Below are positions 32,941 to 42,689 of a DNA stretch of 64,000 nucleotides, piece by piece; within the stretch, counting starts at the first letter, position 1, and each line of letters opens with the position of its first letter. The notes under the pieces were generated by a model that worked only from the letters and a program-made list of their open reading frames with translations, searched no databases and was not told the DNA's origin. This DNA comes from Thiocystis violascens DSM 198 (GTDB lineage: Bacteria > Pseudomonadota > Gammaproteobacteria > Chromatiales > Chromatiaceae): contig NC_018012.1 of assembly GCF_000227745.2 (NCBI RefSeq), positions 3,717,412 to 3,781,411 on the forward strand. The letters are read 5' to 3'. The position numbers were made by a program, and so were the translations under genes.

Positions 32941-34926
32941 ATGTTTCTTCATGAAACCGCCGACGCCGAGCATTTCGAGCTGGTCATCGTACACTCGGTG
33001 CGACAGATCCTGACCACGCCCGATGCGGATCGTTTCCTCGCCTGGGCGCGGGAGACGATTCCGAGTCTGCTCGGATTGTCCGACACCTACCTGGGCAAGC
33101 TCGAAAGCCAACGGCTCGCCACCCTGCTCGGGACCGTTATCTGGAACGCCACGCCTCTGCCGACCAACGATTTCCTCCCGCAGCCGATCGCGCCGCTTCC
33201 GCCCGAGGCTCCCTGCGCCTGCGGATCGGGGCTGCGCCACCGCGATTGCTGCGGCGATCTCGACGAGATGCCCGAACTCTCCAGCGAACTCATCTGGGAG
33301 ATCCTGCTCGACGAGATCCCCGAGCGCACCCTGCGCGATGCCCTGGCGCTGGATGCCATCCCCGGTCCGCTGCTGGCGAAGATCGCCGACCGCTGGCTCG
33401 AAGAGGATCGGCCAGGCCGCGCCGTCGCCCTGCTGGAGCCGCTCTTCGCTGGGCCGCTGGACGATTTGGATGCGCGCTACGAGCCGGCCTTCGACATCCT
33501 CTGCGACGCCTACGACCGGCTCGACCACTGGCGCAAGAAAAGCGCCTTTCTCAACCGTGTCTGCGCCGAGGGCAGTCGGCCGCTGCAGGCCACCGCCTGG
33601 CAGCGGCGCAGCACCATGCATATCGACGAGGGCGATTTCGTCCAGGCCGAGGCCGCGTTCACGGCCGCTCTGCGCAGCAATCCGGACAACCCGAGTACCG
33701 CCCTGCTGGAAATCACCCTGCTCGCGGCACAGCACAAGGATCTGCTGGCCCGCGAACGGTCGCGCTTCTGGCTGCACCGCTTCCGTCGTCTTGGCTTCAA
33801 GGACGAGGTCTTCATGGATTTTTTGGAGCGCGCCATCGCCGACCCGCAGGAGGCCATGGTCAATAGCCACGTTGACGCGCTGGATCCTCTGTTGGTGGAT
33901 TTGCGCGATTGGGTCGCCGTCATTGGCACCCGGCCGCTGCCAGTGTATGGAACGGCGCTGCTGCGGGACGCCTCCCGACGCCAGAAGGCCGACCCGCTGA
34001 CTCTCCGCGAGGATTCGCCGGGATTGAGTCGGAAGCGCACGGCCGCCCGGTTGTCCGCCGGGGATATCGACACGCCCACTGGCGAGTCGGCCGCCGGGCA
34101 GGGCACCCAGGCGGAACTGCGGCCGCCCGCCGCGGTGCGGCGTATCGAATCAATCTGGCGCGCGCGGTATCCGTCCGCCAAACCGGACTCCACCCACCTC
34201 TCGCTGGCCGAGGATGCCGATGTGTGGGAGGAACCCGATTGGCTGGACTATCTGCTCGAACATCCCGAAGTCGCCGATAGCCTGGATGTTCTCGACGATC
34301 TGGCCACCGCGCTCTATGAACATCCCGAAAGCGCGCTACCCTGGATCTCGCACGCCCTGCAGCGGCCTCTCCTGGACCGTGCCTGGTCGATCCTGGAGCG
34401 GACACTCCCGCCGGAGGGCGACCGCTGCATCCCCTGGTCGGCGGCGACCAATCGCCCGGCGTTGCGGCTGTTGTTCCGCCGCTATCTCTGCCAGATTCAG
34501 GAAGGCGAGCCTAAGGGGGCGATCGATACCCTGGAAACCCTGTTGCGCCTCAACCCCCAGGACAATCATGGCGCACGCGCCGAACTGATGAATCTCTATC
34601 TCCGGGATGGCGAGGACGAACAGGCGCTGGCCCTGGCGCGCCGCTTCCCGAACGATCTGCTCGCCGATCTGGCCTATGGCGAGGTGCTGGCGCTGTATCG
34701 GCTGGGCCGGGAGGAGCGGGCGCGGCTGGTGCTGAATACGGCGATTCGACGCCTGCCGCGCATCCCCGGCTACCTGACCCGCAAGCGCATCAAACAGCCG
34801 CGCCTGAATCCGCTCGGGATGACGCCCGGCGGCGACGATCAGGCGTGGCTGTATCGCGAGGAGATGCGCGATGTCTGGCTGGCCGAGCCCGGTATTCTGG
34901 CCTGGCTGAAACGTTTCACCGCCTGA
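32941..34926 (+). CDS. SEC-C motif / TPR-repeat protein
   Basis: A 661-residue cytoplasmic protein. A SEC-C zinc-binding motif (CACGSGLRHRDCCG, about 92-105) follows a helical N-terminal domain. The rest is alpha-helical with TPR-like repeats, for example FVQAEAAFTAALRSNPDNPS near 240 and GAIDTLETLLRLNPQDNHGA near 525. A Pro/Ala-rich linker lies near 375-395. SEC-C motifs occur in SecA and in many uncharacterised proteins and bind zinc for protein or ribosome contacts. Function is not known. The next gene starts 29 bases downstream. Confidence 0.8.
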   Translation: MFLHETADAEHFELVIVHSVRQILTTPDADRFLAWARETIPSLLGLSDTYLGKLESQRLATLLGTVIWNATPLPTNDFLPQPIAPLPPEAPCACGSGLRHRDCCGDLDEMPELSSELIWEILLDEIPERTLRDALALDAIPGPLLAKIADRWLEEDRPGRAVALLEPLFAGPLDDLDARYEPAFDILCDAYDRLDHWRKKSAFLNRVCAEGSRPLQATAWQRRSTMHIDEGDFVQAEAAFTAALRSNPDNPSTALLEITLLAAQHKDLLARERSRFWLHRFRRLGFKDEVFMDFLERAIADPQEAMVNSHVDALDPLLVDLRDWVAVIGTRPLPVYGTALLRDASRRQKADPLTLREDSPGLSRKRTAARLSAGDIDTPTGESAAGQGTQAELRPPAAVRRIESIWRARYPSAKPDSTHLSLAEDADVWEEPDWLDYLLEHPEVADSLDVLDDLATALYEHPESALPWISHALQRPLLDRAWSILERTLPPEGDRCIPWSAATNRPALRLLFRRYLCQIQEGEPKGAIDTLETLLRLNPQDNHGARAELMNLYLRDGEDEQALALARRFPNDLLADLAYGEVLALYRLGREERARLVLNTAIRRLPRIPGYLTRKRIKQPRLNPLGMTPGGDDQAWLYREEMRDVWLAEPGILAWLKRFTA

Positions 34927-34955
34927 ATGGTCCCCATCGAAGAGGAGCAAGCGCC

Positions 34956-36002
34956 GTGTCGTCACAGTATCGCATCCGGTTCTCTGGAAATCTGTTGCCC
35001 GGTCAGGATCCGCGGGACGTTGCGAACCGCCTGGCCGTGCGCTTCGGCATGGATGTCGAAACCGCTCACGATCTGATCCTGAAGGGAGGTGGGCGGATCA
35101 TCAAACACGGTCTGACCGTGAATGAAGCCGAACGCTATGGCGCGGAGCTGACGGCTAGCGGATTGGTCATCGAGATCGAATCTCAGGGCGAGACGGGCGC
35201 GCCGGGTGTGGCATCCGCGCTTGCCGCCGGGTCGCATTTCGCGTCGCCGCTTCAGACGCGCGACGGCGAAGCCGGTTCGCCCGTGCCCAGCGCGGTTCCG
35301 ATCGGGCGCGGCTGGGGCTGGATCGCCGATGCCTGGTCCCTGTTCCGGCAGCGTCCCTGGGCCTGGATCGGCGCGGTGCTGCTGTTCTATCTGATCCTGA
35401 TGGTGCTCAGTCTGGTGCCCGTGCTCGGCGGACTCGCGACCGTTATTCTTGGTCCCATGCTGAGCGCCGGACTCATGATCGGTGCCCACGCCCAGACGCA
35501 AGGCGAGGACTTCAGGGTCGGCTATCTGTTTGCCGGGGTGTCGAACAAACCGGGTCCGCTGGCCCTGGTGGGCGGGGTCTATCTGCTGTTGTGGATTGGG
35601 GTCTTGCTCGTCCTCGCGGCACTCTTTGTGGGCATCATGGCCTCGACCGGGGTTGTGATGGATGCCGCAGCCCCGGATCCGAACGACCTGGATTCATTGA
35701 TGGCGATGAGTCCGATGGTGGCATTGCCATTCCTCATCCTGATGCTGCTCGGTATTCCGCTTGCGATGGCGGTTTTTTTCGCGCCCAGCCTGGTCGCGTT
35801 GAACGATGTTCCCGTGCTGCGAGCCTTCCGGCTGAGTTTCCTCGGTTGCCTGAAGAATATCCTGCCCTTCCTTGTCTTCACGCTCATCGCCATTGCGATG
35901 GTGCTGCTGGGATCCATCCCAGTCATGCTCGGGCTGATCCTGGTTCTGCCCATTCTGACCATTGCGATCTATGCCGCGTATCGGGATATTTTCCTGCTAT
36001 AA
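34956..36002 (+). CDS. BPSS1780-type multi-pass membrane protein
   Basis: A 348-residue protein. Residues 1-85 form a soluble domain (YRIRFSGNLLPGQDPRDVAN, ILKGGGRIIKHGL). After a variable linker comes a membrane domain typical of the BPSS1780 family: GWGWIADAWSLFRQRPWAWI, then about five hydrophobic segments and a terminal AAYRDIFL. The role is unknown. GTG 34956 has a good agaggag site eight bases upstream, and the frame before it is not protein-like. It probably shares a transcript with the SEC-C gene. Confidence 0.75.
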   Translation: MSSQYRIRFSGNLLPGQDPRDVANRLAVRFGMDVETAHDLILKGGGRIIKHGLTVNEAERYGAELTASGLVIEIESQGETGAPGVASALAAGSHFASPLQTRDGEAGSPVPSAVPIGRGWGWIADAWSLFRQRPWAWIGAVLLFYLILMVLSLVPVLGGLATVILGPMLSAGLMIGAHAQTQGEDFRVGYLFAGVSNKPGPLALVGGVYLLLWIGVLLVLAALFVGIMASTGVVMDAAAPDPNDLDSLMAMSPMVALPFLILMLLGIPLAMAVFFAPSLVALNDVPVLRAFRLSFLGCLKNILPFLVFTLIAIAMVLLGSIPVMLGLILVLPILTIAIYAAYRDIFLL

Positions 36003-36033
36003 CCCTGTCCGGCAGGACGGGCAGGGTTGATAC

Positions 36034-37467
36034 TCAACCCTGAAGCAGCCGCTTCAGGATCTCGTTGACTTGCCCGGGATTGGCCTTGCCGCCGCTCTGC
36101 TTCATCGCCTGCCCGACGAAGAAGCCGAACACCTTGTCCTTGCCGGCGCGGTACTGCTCCACCTGACCCGGATTGGCGGCGACGATGTCCGCGATCAGCG
36201 ATTCGATGGCGCTGCTGTCGGTGATCTGGGTCAGTCCCCTGGCCGCGATAATCTGGTCCGCGTCGCCCTCGCCAGCCCACATCGCCTCGAACACCTGCTT
36301 GGCGAGCTTGCCCGAGACGGTGTTGTCCTGGATGCGCCGGAGCAGACCCGCGAGCATGGGCGCCGACACCGGACTCTGGGCGATATCGCCCTCCGCCTTG
36401 TTGAGCGACGCCATCAGCTCGCCGCCGATCCAATTGGCCGCCAGCTTGGGTTCGCCGGTCTCGCGGGCGACCGTCTCGAAATACTCCGCCAGCTCGCGCG
36501 TGGCGGTCAGCAGATTGGCGTCATACGCCGACAGACCGTACTCGTCATGAAAACGCGCACGCTTGGCATCTGGCAGTTCCGGCAGATCGGCGGTCGCGGC
36601 GGCGAGAAAGTCGGGATCGATTTCCAGCGGCAGCAGATCGGGATCGGGGAAATAGCGGTAATCGTTCGCCTCCTCCTTGGTGCGCATGGAGCGGGTTTCG
36701 TCTTTGGCTGCGTCATAGAGCCGGGTCTCCTGGATGACACGCCCGCCGCCCTCGATCAGATCGATCTGTCGCTCGACCTCGAAGGCGATGGCCTTCTCCA
36801 GAAAGCGGAACGAGTTGACGTTCTTGATCTCGGCACGGGTGCCCAATTCCTGTTGACCGACCGGGCGCACCGAGACGTTCGCGTCGACCCGAAAGGAGCC
36901 TTCCTGCATATTGCCGTCGCTGATACCGATATAGCGCACGAGCTGATGGATTTTTTTGGCATAGGCCACGGCCTCCTGGGCCGAGCGCATGTCGGGCTCG
37001 GAGACGATCTCCAGCAGCGGCGTCCCGGCGCGGTTCAGATCGATGCCGGTATAGCCGTGGAAATCCTCATGCAGCGACTTGCCCGCGTCCTCTTCCAGAT
37101 GGGCGCGCGTCACCCCAACCGTTTTGACCGTGCCATCGTCGAGGACGATCTCGACCTGACCCTTGCCCACGACCGGCAGCTCGTACTGGCTGATCTGGTA
37201 GCCCTTGGGCAGATCCGGATAGAAATAATTCTTGCGCGCGAAGATCGAGCGCGGCGCGATCTCCGCGTTGATCGCACGGCCGAAACGCACGGCGAGCCGG
37301 ACCGCCTCGGCATTGAGCACCGGCAGCACGCCCGGCAGGCCCAGATCGATGGCGCATGCCTGGGTGTTGGGCGCGGCACCGAATGCGGTCGGCGCGCCGG
37401 AGAAAATCTTGGAGTGGGTCGCGAGTTGGGTATGAATCTCAAGACCGATGACGGTTTCCCATGCCAT
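36034..37467 (-). CDS. gatB: Asp-tRNA(Asn)/Glu-tRNA(Gln) amidotransferase subunit B
   Basis: The 477-residue GatB subunit activates misacylated Glu-tRNA(Gln) or Asp-tRNA(Asn) with ATP for amidation. The N-terminus [20 protein letters not shown] and the segments [40 protein letters not shown] and [16 protein letters not shown] are classic. The YqeY-like tail domain ends the protein. ATG 37467 is the family start. GatA and GatC, which normally precede it, are not adjacent; the 150 bases upstream instead hold a nested palindrome. It is convergent with the BPSS1780-type gene, 31 bases apart. Confidence 0.97.
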   Translation of the reverse strand: MAWETVIGLEIHTQLATHSKIFSGAPTAFGAAPNTQACAIDLGLPGVLPVLNAEAVRLAVRFGRAINAEIAPRSIFARKNYFYPDLPKGYQISQYELPVVGKGQVEIVLDDGTVKTVGVTRAHLEEDAGKSLHEDFHGYTGIDLNRAGTPLLEIVSEPDMRSAQEAVAYAKKIHQLVRYIGISDGNMQEGSFRVDANVSVRPVGQQELGTRAEIKNVNSFRFLEKAIAFEVERQIDLIEGGGRVIQETRLYDAAKDETRSMRTKEEANDYRYFPDPDLLPLEIDPDFLAAATADLPELPDAKRARFHDEYGLSAYDANLLTATRELAEYFETVARETGEPKLAANWIGGELMASLNKAEGDIAQSPVSAPMLAGLLRRIQDNTVSGKLAKQVFEAMWAGEGDADQIIAARGLTQITDSSAIESLIADIVAANPGQVEQYRAGKDKVFGFFVGQAMKQSGGKANPGQVNEILKRLLQG

Positions 37468-37600
37468 GACGATGTCAACCTGAGTGAGGGGCGCGCGTGA
37501 GGCCCGAAAGAACAAGGCATCCAGACCGGCGTCCAGACGCCGCCCGCTATCCGAAGGGGTCCGCGACTGTCTCCGGCATGGCCGGCGTCGATGGTGAATT

Positions 37601-37760
37601 GACGCAGCTGCGTCACTGCCATTAAGTTAAGCCGTTCGTGGTGAGGCCCTCGAACCATGAACGGCTTAACGCTCAGAGGCTTAGGATTTTCCGTCCGCCC
37701 TTCGACAAGCTCAGGGCGAACGGAAAATCCTTAACTTAATGGCAGTGACGCGGCTGCGTC
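37601..37760. repeat. nested palindrome: two REP hairpins inside a 30-bp inverted repeat
   Basis: The outer arms 37601-37630 and 37731-37760 are inverted copies with one mismatch (gacgcagctgcgtc on the left against gacgcggctgcgtc on the right). Inside lie two hairpins. 37626-37670 has the ccgttcgtggt core with one mismatch. 37681-37734 has the core cccttcgacaagctcaggg flanked by ggattttccg and its complement. The whole unit can fold as a three-way or cruciform structure. Confidence 0.88.
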
Positions 37761-37965
37761 CAAGCGAATCCAGCGTGCGACCGCGCGTGTCGGGTGGCCT
37801 GCGGTGCCGGGAACGCTCACATCGAACGATGAACACGCCAGTTCGGCCGCCGTCGCGTTGCGAAACGGCAGTATACCGCCATGCGCAATCCGGCGAAACG
37901 ACACGCCATGGCGTGGCAACGCGGCTGTCATCCGGTTGGGCCAGGGAGCCGCACGGATTCGGAAC

Positions 37966-37993
37966 AAAAAAAAGCCCGGCGGGGTGCCGGGCT
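37966..37993 (-). terminator. intrinsic terminator of the phaA-R-P-B direction
   Basis: In minus-strand orientation the hairpin agcccggc-acccc-gccgggct is followed by a run of eight T. It lies 102 bases after the phaB stop and fits the end of the PHA operon. The rest of the 37761-38094 interval holds no recognisable gene. Confidence 0.9.
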
Positions 37994-38094
37994 GAAAACG
38001 TCTCATGATGAGAGAGACGAGGAGGACTCTGTGAAAATCAGTCGGAGATCAGGCTTGTCGCAACATTGGCGCCCGATTCGTCCGCGGTTGACCG

Positions 38095-38835
38095 TTAGTG
38101 CATGAACAGGCCGCCATTGACCGGCAGGTTGGCGCCGGTCACATAGGCGCTCTGGTCGCCGGCCAGGAAGGCGATGGCGGCGGCGATCTCGTCGGGCTGC
38201 GCCATGCGGCGCATCGGGATACCGCCGATGATGCTGTTGCGCACGGTCTCGTCCATCGCCAGGGTCATGGCGGTCTCGACATAGCCAGGCGAGACGGTGT
38301 TGACGGTCACGCCCTTGGACGCGCCTTCCTGGGCCAGGGCCATGGTGAAGCCATGCATGCCGGCCTTGGCCGCCGAGTAGTTAGCCTGACCGAACTGGCC
38401 GCGCTGTCCGTTGACGGACGAAATGTTGATGATGCGTCCGAAGCCGCGCTCCAGCATGCCTTCCCAGATCGGACGGGTGACATTGAAGACGCTGTTCAGG
38501 TTGACGTTGATCACCGCGTTCCAGTGGGCGGCTTCCATCTTCTTGAAGGTCTTGTCGCGGGTGATGCCGGCGCAATTCACCAGGATGTCGATCGGGCCAT
38601 GCTGCTCGGTAATCTCGTTGACCATGCGCGTGCTGTCCTCGAACGAGGAGACGTCGGCGGCAAAGGTCGCGATCGTGAAGCCTTCGGCGGCGCGCGCTTG
38701 CTTCCAGGCGTCGGCGGCATCCGCCTCGGACGGGTGGTGGTTCGCCACGACGGTGCAACCGTCCTTGGCCAGACGCGTACAGATGGCGGTGCCGATTCCG
38801 CCGATACCACCGGTGACGAGTGCGATGCGTGCCAT
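38095..38835 (-). CDS. phaB: acetoacetyl-CoA reductase
   Basis: NADPH-dependent reduction of acetoacetyl-CoA to (R)-3-hydroxybutyryl-CoA, the second step of polyhydroxybutyrate (PHB) synthesis. The 246-residue short-chain dehydrogenase has the cofactor motif VTGGIGGIGTAICTRL, NCAG in ILVNCAGITRDKTF, the catalytic Ser in NISSVNGQRGQFGQ and the YSAAK pair. The C-terminal GYVETAMTL and YVTGANLPVNGGLFMH are typical of PhaB. The ribosome site ggagga lies six bases before ATG 38835; an ATG two codons earlier would overlap it. It is last in the phaA-phaR-phaP-phaB series. Confidence 0.96.
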   Translation of the reverse strand: MARIALVTGGIGGIGTAICTRLAKDGCTVVANHHPSEADAADAWKQARAAEGFTIATFAADVSSFEDSTRMVNEITEQHGPIDILVNCAGITRDKTFKKMEAAHWNAVINVNLNSVFNVTRPIWEGMLERGFGRIINISSVNGQRGQFGQANYSAAKAGMHGFTMALAQEGASKGVTVNTVSPGYVETAMTLAMDETVRNSIIGGIPMRRMAQPDEIAAAIAFLAGDQSAYVTGANLPVNGGLFMH

Positions 38836-38889
38836 GGTCATTCCTCCAAAATCTTATTGGTCGTTAGGGTTTATCGGATGTTTAAGGTT

Positions 38890-38933
38890 CCATTGGCCAT
38901 GATGCCGGGCGTGCCCGGCATCATGGCCAATGG
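38890..38933. repeat. perfect 20-bp inverted repeat between phaP and phaB
   Basis: Arms 38890-38909 and 38914-38933 are exact complements around a 4-base loop. There is no T-run on either side, so it is not a standard terminator. In the phaP-phaB mRNA it would form a very stable hairpin at the phaP 3' end. That could raise phasin over reductase expression by blocking 3' decay or attenuating read-through. Confidence 0.88.
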
Positions 38934-38969
38934 GGGTCCGTCCCTGGACCGCTGGGATGCGCCGCCTGA

Positions 38970-39335
38970 TTACGCGGTCGCGGTGTTCTTGCGCAGATCG
39001 GCGGTCAGCTCGGCCGTGTTCTTTTCGAGCCAGGCGCGATAATCGTCGCGTGCCTCGCTGACCAACTGCATGGTGGTCTTACTTTCGGCCATCACGCGCT
39101 CGCTGAGTTCCTTGGTCGCGTCGACCTGACCCTGGAAAAATTCGTTGTAGCCTTTCGCTTCGGTGGCCAGCTTGGTGACGCGGGTGGCGTGATCCATGTA
39201 CAGGGTCAGCGCGTCCATCTGACGGGCCGCCATCTTCTCGAAGATGCGCACGTTCAGTTCGCCCAGGCTGGTCAGACGCTCGACGCTCTTGCTAGCCATT
39301 TCGTTGACGGTGTTCAAGGTATCGGTGGTATTCAT
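38970..39335 (-). CDS. phaP: phasin family protein
   Basis: A 121-residue amphipathic helical protein that coats PHA granules. Family features are the opening TLNTVNEMASKSVERLTSLG, the central LYMDHATRVTKLATEAKGYN and the tail ARDDYRAWLEKNTAELTADL. There is no signal peptide. ATG 39335 follows a ggagag site. It is preceded by a sigma-70 promoter with two PhaR-type operators between phaR and phaP, so it has its own regulated transcription. Confidence 0.9.
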   Translation of the reverse strand: MNTTDTLNTVNEMASKSVERLTSLGELNVRIFEKMAARQMDALTLYMDHATRVTKLATEAKGYNEFFQGQVDATKELSERVMAESKTTMQLVSEARDDYRAWLEKNTAELTADLRKNTATA

Positions 39336-39357
39336 CGGTATCTCTCCAGAAGCATGA

Positions 39358-39389
39358 TTGTGCAGTGCAGCAATTGTTGCAGTGCACAA
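39358..39389. promoter_or_regulatory. two tandem PhaR-type operators upstream of phaP
   Basis: Site 1, ttgtgcagtgcagcaa (39358-39373), and site 2, ttgttgcagtgcacaa (39374-39389), are adjacent and inverted relative to each other with two differences. Site 2 recurs base for base upstream of phaE at 41511. TGCA-rich sites of this kind are bound by PhaR in other PHA producers. Site 2 overlaps the phaP -10 element, which fits repression. Confidence 0.78.
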
Positions 39390-39414
39390 TAGCCGTCTCG
39401 GCCGCTCAGGTCAA
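39386..39414 (-). promoter_or_regulatory. sigma-70 promoter of phaP
   Basis: In minus-strand orientation TTGACC (39414-39409) is separated by 17 bases from TATTGT (39391-39386). This is a near-consensus promoter whose -10 overlaps the first operator. The predicted start falls in the operators about 30 to 45 bases before phaP. Confidence 0.75.
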
Positions 39415-39438
39415 CACCGATTTTGCAATTCTTTTTAT

Positions 39439-39912
39439 TTAAACCGCGTCATCCTTTTTCTTGCGTTCGCCGCCGAACTCGAAGCGGGCCGCGCGCAGAA
39501 AATCCTTCTGGAGGTCGGCCCAGATCTCGACATTTTTCTGGGTCATGCGGCTCATGGCCTCGAAGGGATTTTCGGCCCAGGACTGGGTCATTTCCTGCTG
39601 CTGTTTGGCGAAGAGATCGAGCGAGGTTTCCAGATAGCGGGCGAACATGCCCTGCAGGGTGCCGCCATAGAAGCGGATGATCTGGGCGAGCATGGTGGCG
39701 CTGAAAAGCGGCTCGCCGCCGGATTCTTCTTCAAGCATGATCTGGAGCAGGATGGAGCGGGTGATGTCGCTGTCGTTGGCCGTGTCGACGACCTTGATGC
39801 TGGTGCAGTTCATCACGAGTGCGCGGACATCGGAAAGGGTGATGTAGCGGCTGACCTCGGTGTCATAGAGGCGGCGGTTCGGATATTTCTTGATGAGACG
39901 CTCGCTGTTCAT
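39439..39912 (-). CDS. phaR: polyhydroxyalkanoate synthesis repressor
   Basis: A 157-residue regulator that binds both DNA and PHA granules. When polymer accumulates it leaves the phasin promoter. The N-terminal PHB/PHA accumulation regulator domain is clear: LIKKYPNRRLYDTEVSRYIT and VRALVMNCTSIKVVDT, followed by ITRSILLQIMLEEES. The C-terminal half is helical with basic and acidic tails. ATG 39912 is preferred, with agg four bases upstream; a GTG two codons earlier is possible. It lies between phaA and phaP, and its predicted operators are immediately downstream in front of phaP. Confidence 0.95.
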   Translation of the reverse strand: MNSERLIKKYPNRRLYDTEVSRYITLSDVRALVMNCTSIKVVDTANDSDITRSILLQIMLEEESGGEPLFSATMLAQIIRFYGGTLQGMFARYLETSLDLFAKQQQEMTQSWAENPFEAMSRMTQKNVEIWADLQKDFLRAARFEFGGERKKKDDAV

Positions 39913-39998
39913 GGTCACCTAAACCGCGTTCGGCATAGTCTGCAAAGTGTTGCGCATGGGTTCTTGACTCGTTCGCGCCAACTCGCGTCGGCGCTGAC

Positions 39999-40028
39999 GC
40001 GGTTTCAATGTTTCATCATTGAAACCGC
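39999..40028. repeat. 12-bp perfect hairpin between phaA and phaR
   Basis: The arms gcggtttcaatg and cattgaaaccgc enclose tttcat. No T-run follows in the operon direction. It probably separates the phaA and phaR messages or stabilises an end. Confidence 0.7.
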
Positions 40029-40074
40029 AATCACCAGGGGAAACTCGCGACAGCGGATTCCCCCGGACTTCGCG

Positions 40075-41259
<1,185 letters not shown>

Positions 41260-41510
41260 GGTGTGGATGTCCTCTTGGATCTATTCGTGGCGAACGTGAG
41301 ATCTAAACCGAGTCCGCGATGACATGCCTTATGTCGGGCGAGTTGGGGAACTCGCACAAACCGACCGCCGTCGCGGAAAACCGGTCAAGTAATTGAAATT
41401 TTTAATCATTCAAAGCGCGTCGACTCCGACCTTCCGAGGGACTGACAACCCAGCCGATCGATCGAAACGCTCCTTGGTCACTCCATGACGCGCTTTAATT
41501 CTACGCACCT

Positions 41511-41526
41511 TTGTTGCAGTGCACAA
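41511..41526. promoter_or_regulatory. PhaR-type operator upstream of phaE
   Basis: ttgttgcagtgcacaa is identical to the second operator in front of phaP. It lies 48 bases before phaE, just downstream of a weak promoter candidate (ttggtc at 41474-41479, 16 bases, taattc at 41496-41501). Control of the synthase genes by PhaR is inferred from this match. Confidence 0.68.
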
Positions 41527-41573
41527 ATCCGCGTGTTAAGTTTCGCCCCATACGAAACCGGGAGGGCAGAAAC

Positions 41574-42632
41574 ATGTCGAACGAAACCTTTTTCAATAAC
41601 GATTGGCTCGCGCTGCAGCGCAAGTATTGGGATAACTGGACAGAGATGAGCAGCAAGGCGATGGGCATGGAAGGCGCCAAGCTGACCACGCCCTGGGAAG
41701 GTGCGCTCGATCATTGGTGGCAGGCCATGTCCCCCGCCGCACCGGATGCCTCCAAGGCATTCATGGAAAAGATGATGGAACAGGGCAAGGCGTTCTTCCG
41801 CATGGCGGAAACCTTCGGCGCCCGCACGGGCGATGACAACGCCACCAACGGCCTGGCACTCTGGACCAAGGCGATCGAGGACATGCAGAAGCGTTTCACC
41901 GGCTCGCTGGACGACGGCGGCAACGCGGCGCAGCGCATGATGTCCTTCTGGGAACTGCCGCTCGACAACTGGCAGCGCATGATGTCCTCCATGTCGCCCA
42001 TGCCCGGCGATTTTCTGCGCAACATCCCGCACGATCAATTCAAGGGCAACCTGGACCGCGTGCTCTCCGCGCCCGGTCTCGGCTATACCCGCGAGGAGCA
42101 GGGCCAGTATCAGGAGTTGATGCGCCGCGCCGCAGACTATCAATCCGCGCTGCAGGAATACACCAGCTTCTACAACCGGCTCGGGATGAAGTCGGTGGAA
42201 CGCATGGGCGGCTACCTTCAGGAAGTGATCGACAGCGGCAAGAGCATCGACTCGGCCCGCGCGCTCTATGATAACTGGGTGAGTTGCTGCGAGACCGTTT
42301 ATGCCGACGAGGTCGCGACACCGGAATACGCCCAGATCCACGGTCGCCTGATCAATGCGCAGATGGCCCTGAAAAAACGCATGTCGATCATGGTCGACGA
42401 ACAGCTCGGCGCGATGAACATGCCAAGCCGGAGCGAAATGCGCACGGTGCAGGAGCGTCTTCAGGAGAGCCGCCGCGAGAACAAGCACCTGCGCAATCGA
42501 CTGCATGCGCTGGAGAAGCAGGTCGCGGCACTGGCGGGCGAAACCCTGTCCAGTCCGCCGACCGCGCTGAAGGTCGCCGCGTCCGCCGCCAAGGCTCCGG
42601 CGCGCCGCAAGCCCGTCGCCAAGCCAGAGTAA
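41574..42632 (+). CDS. phaE: class III PHA synthase subunit PhaE
   Basis: Non-catalytic subunit of the two-chain PHA synthase that stabilises and activates PhaC. It has 352 residues, helical, with the PhaE signature near the start (NNDWLALQRKYWDNWTEMSS) and later SARALYDNWVSCCETVYADE and EYAQIHGRLINAQMALKKRM. It ends in a coiled coil and an Ala/Lys/Pro tail. ATG 41574 has a ggaggg site ten bases upstream. phaC starts 58 bases downstream. It is preceded by a PhaR-type operator. Confidence 0.96.
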   Translation: MSNETFFNNDWLALQRKYWDNWTEMSSKAMGMEGAKLTTPWEGALDHWWQAMSPAAPDASKAFMEKMMEQGKAFFRMAETFGARTGDDNATNGLALWTKAIEDMQKRFTGSLDDGGNAAQRMMSFWELPLDNWQRMMSSMSPMPGDFLRNIPHDQFKGNLDRVLSAPGLGYTREEQGQYQELMRRAADYQSALQEYTSFYNRLGMKSVERMGGYLQEVIDSGKSIDSARALYDNWVSCCETVYADEVATPEYAQIHGRLINAQMALKKRMSIMVDEQLGAMNMPSRSEMRTVQERLQESRRENKHLRNRLHALEKQVAALAGETLSSPPTALKVAASAAKAPARRKPVAKPE

Positions 42633-42689
42633 ACCGGCCGGCATCTCCACGGCGCTGCGTCACCAACGAACACCGCGAGGCAAAACATC

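Noticed and set aside
36070..37500. 476-codon plus-strand frame opposite gatB
   Set aside because: Antisense of a highly conserved gene.
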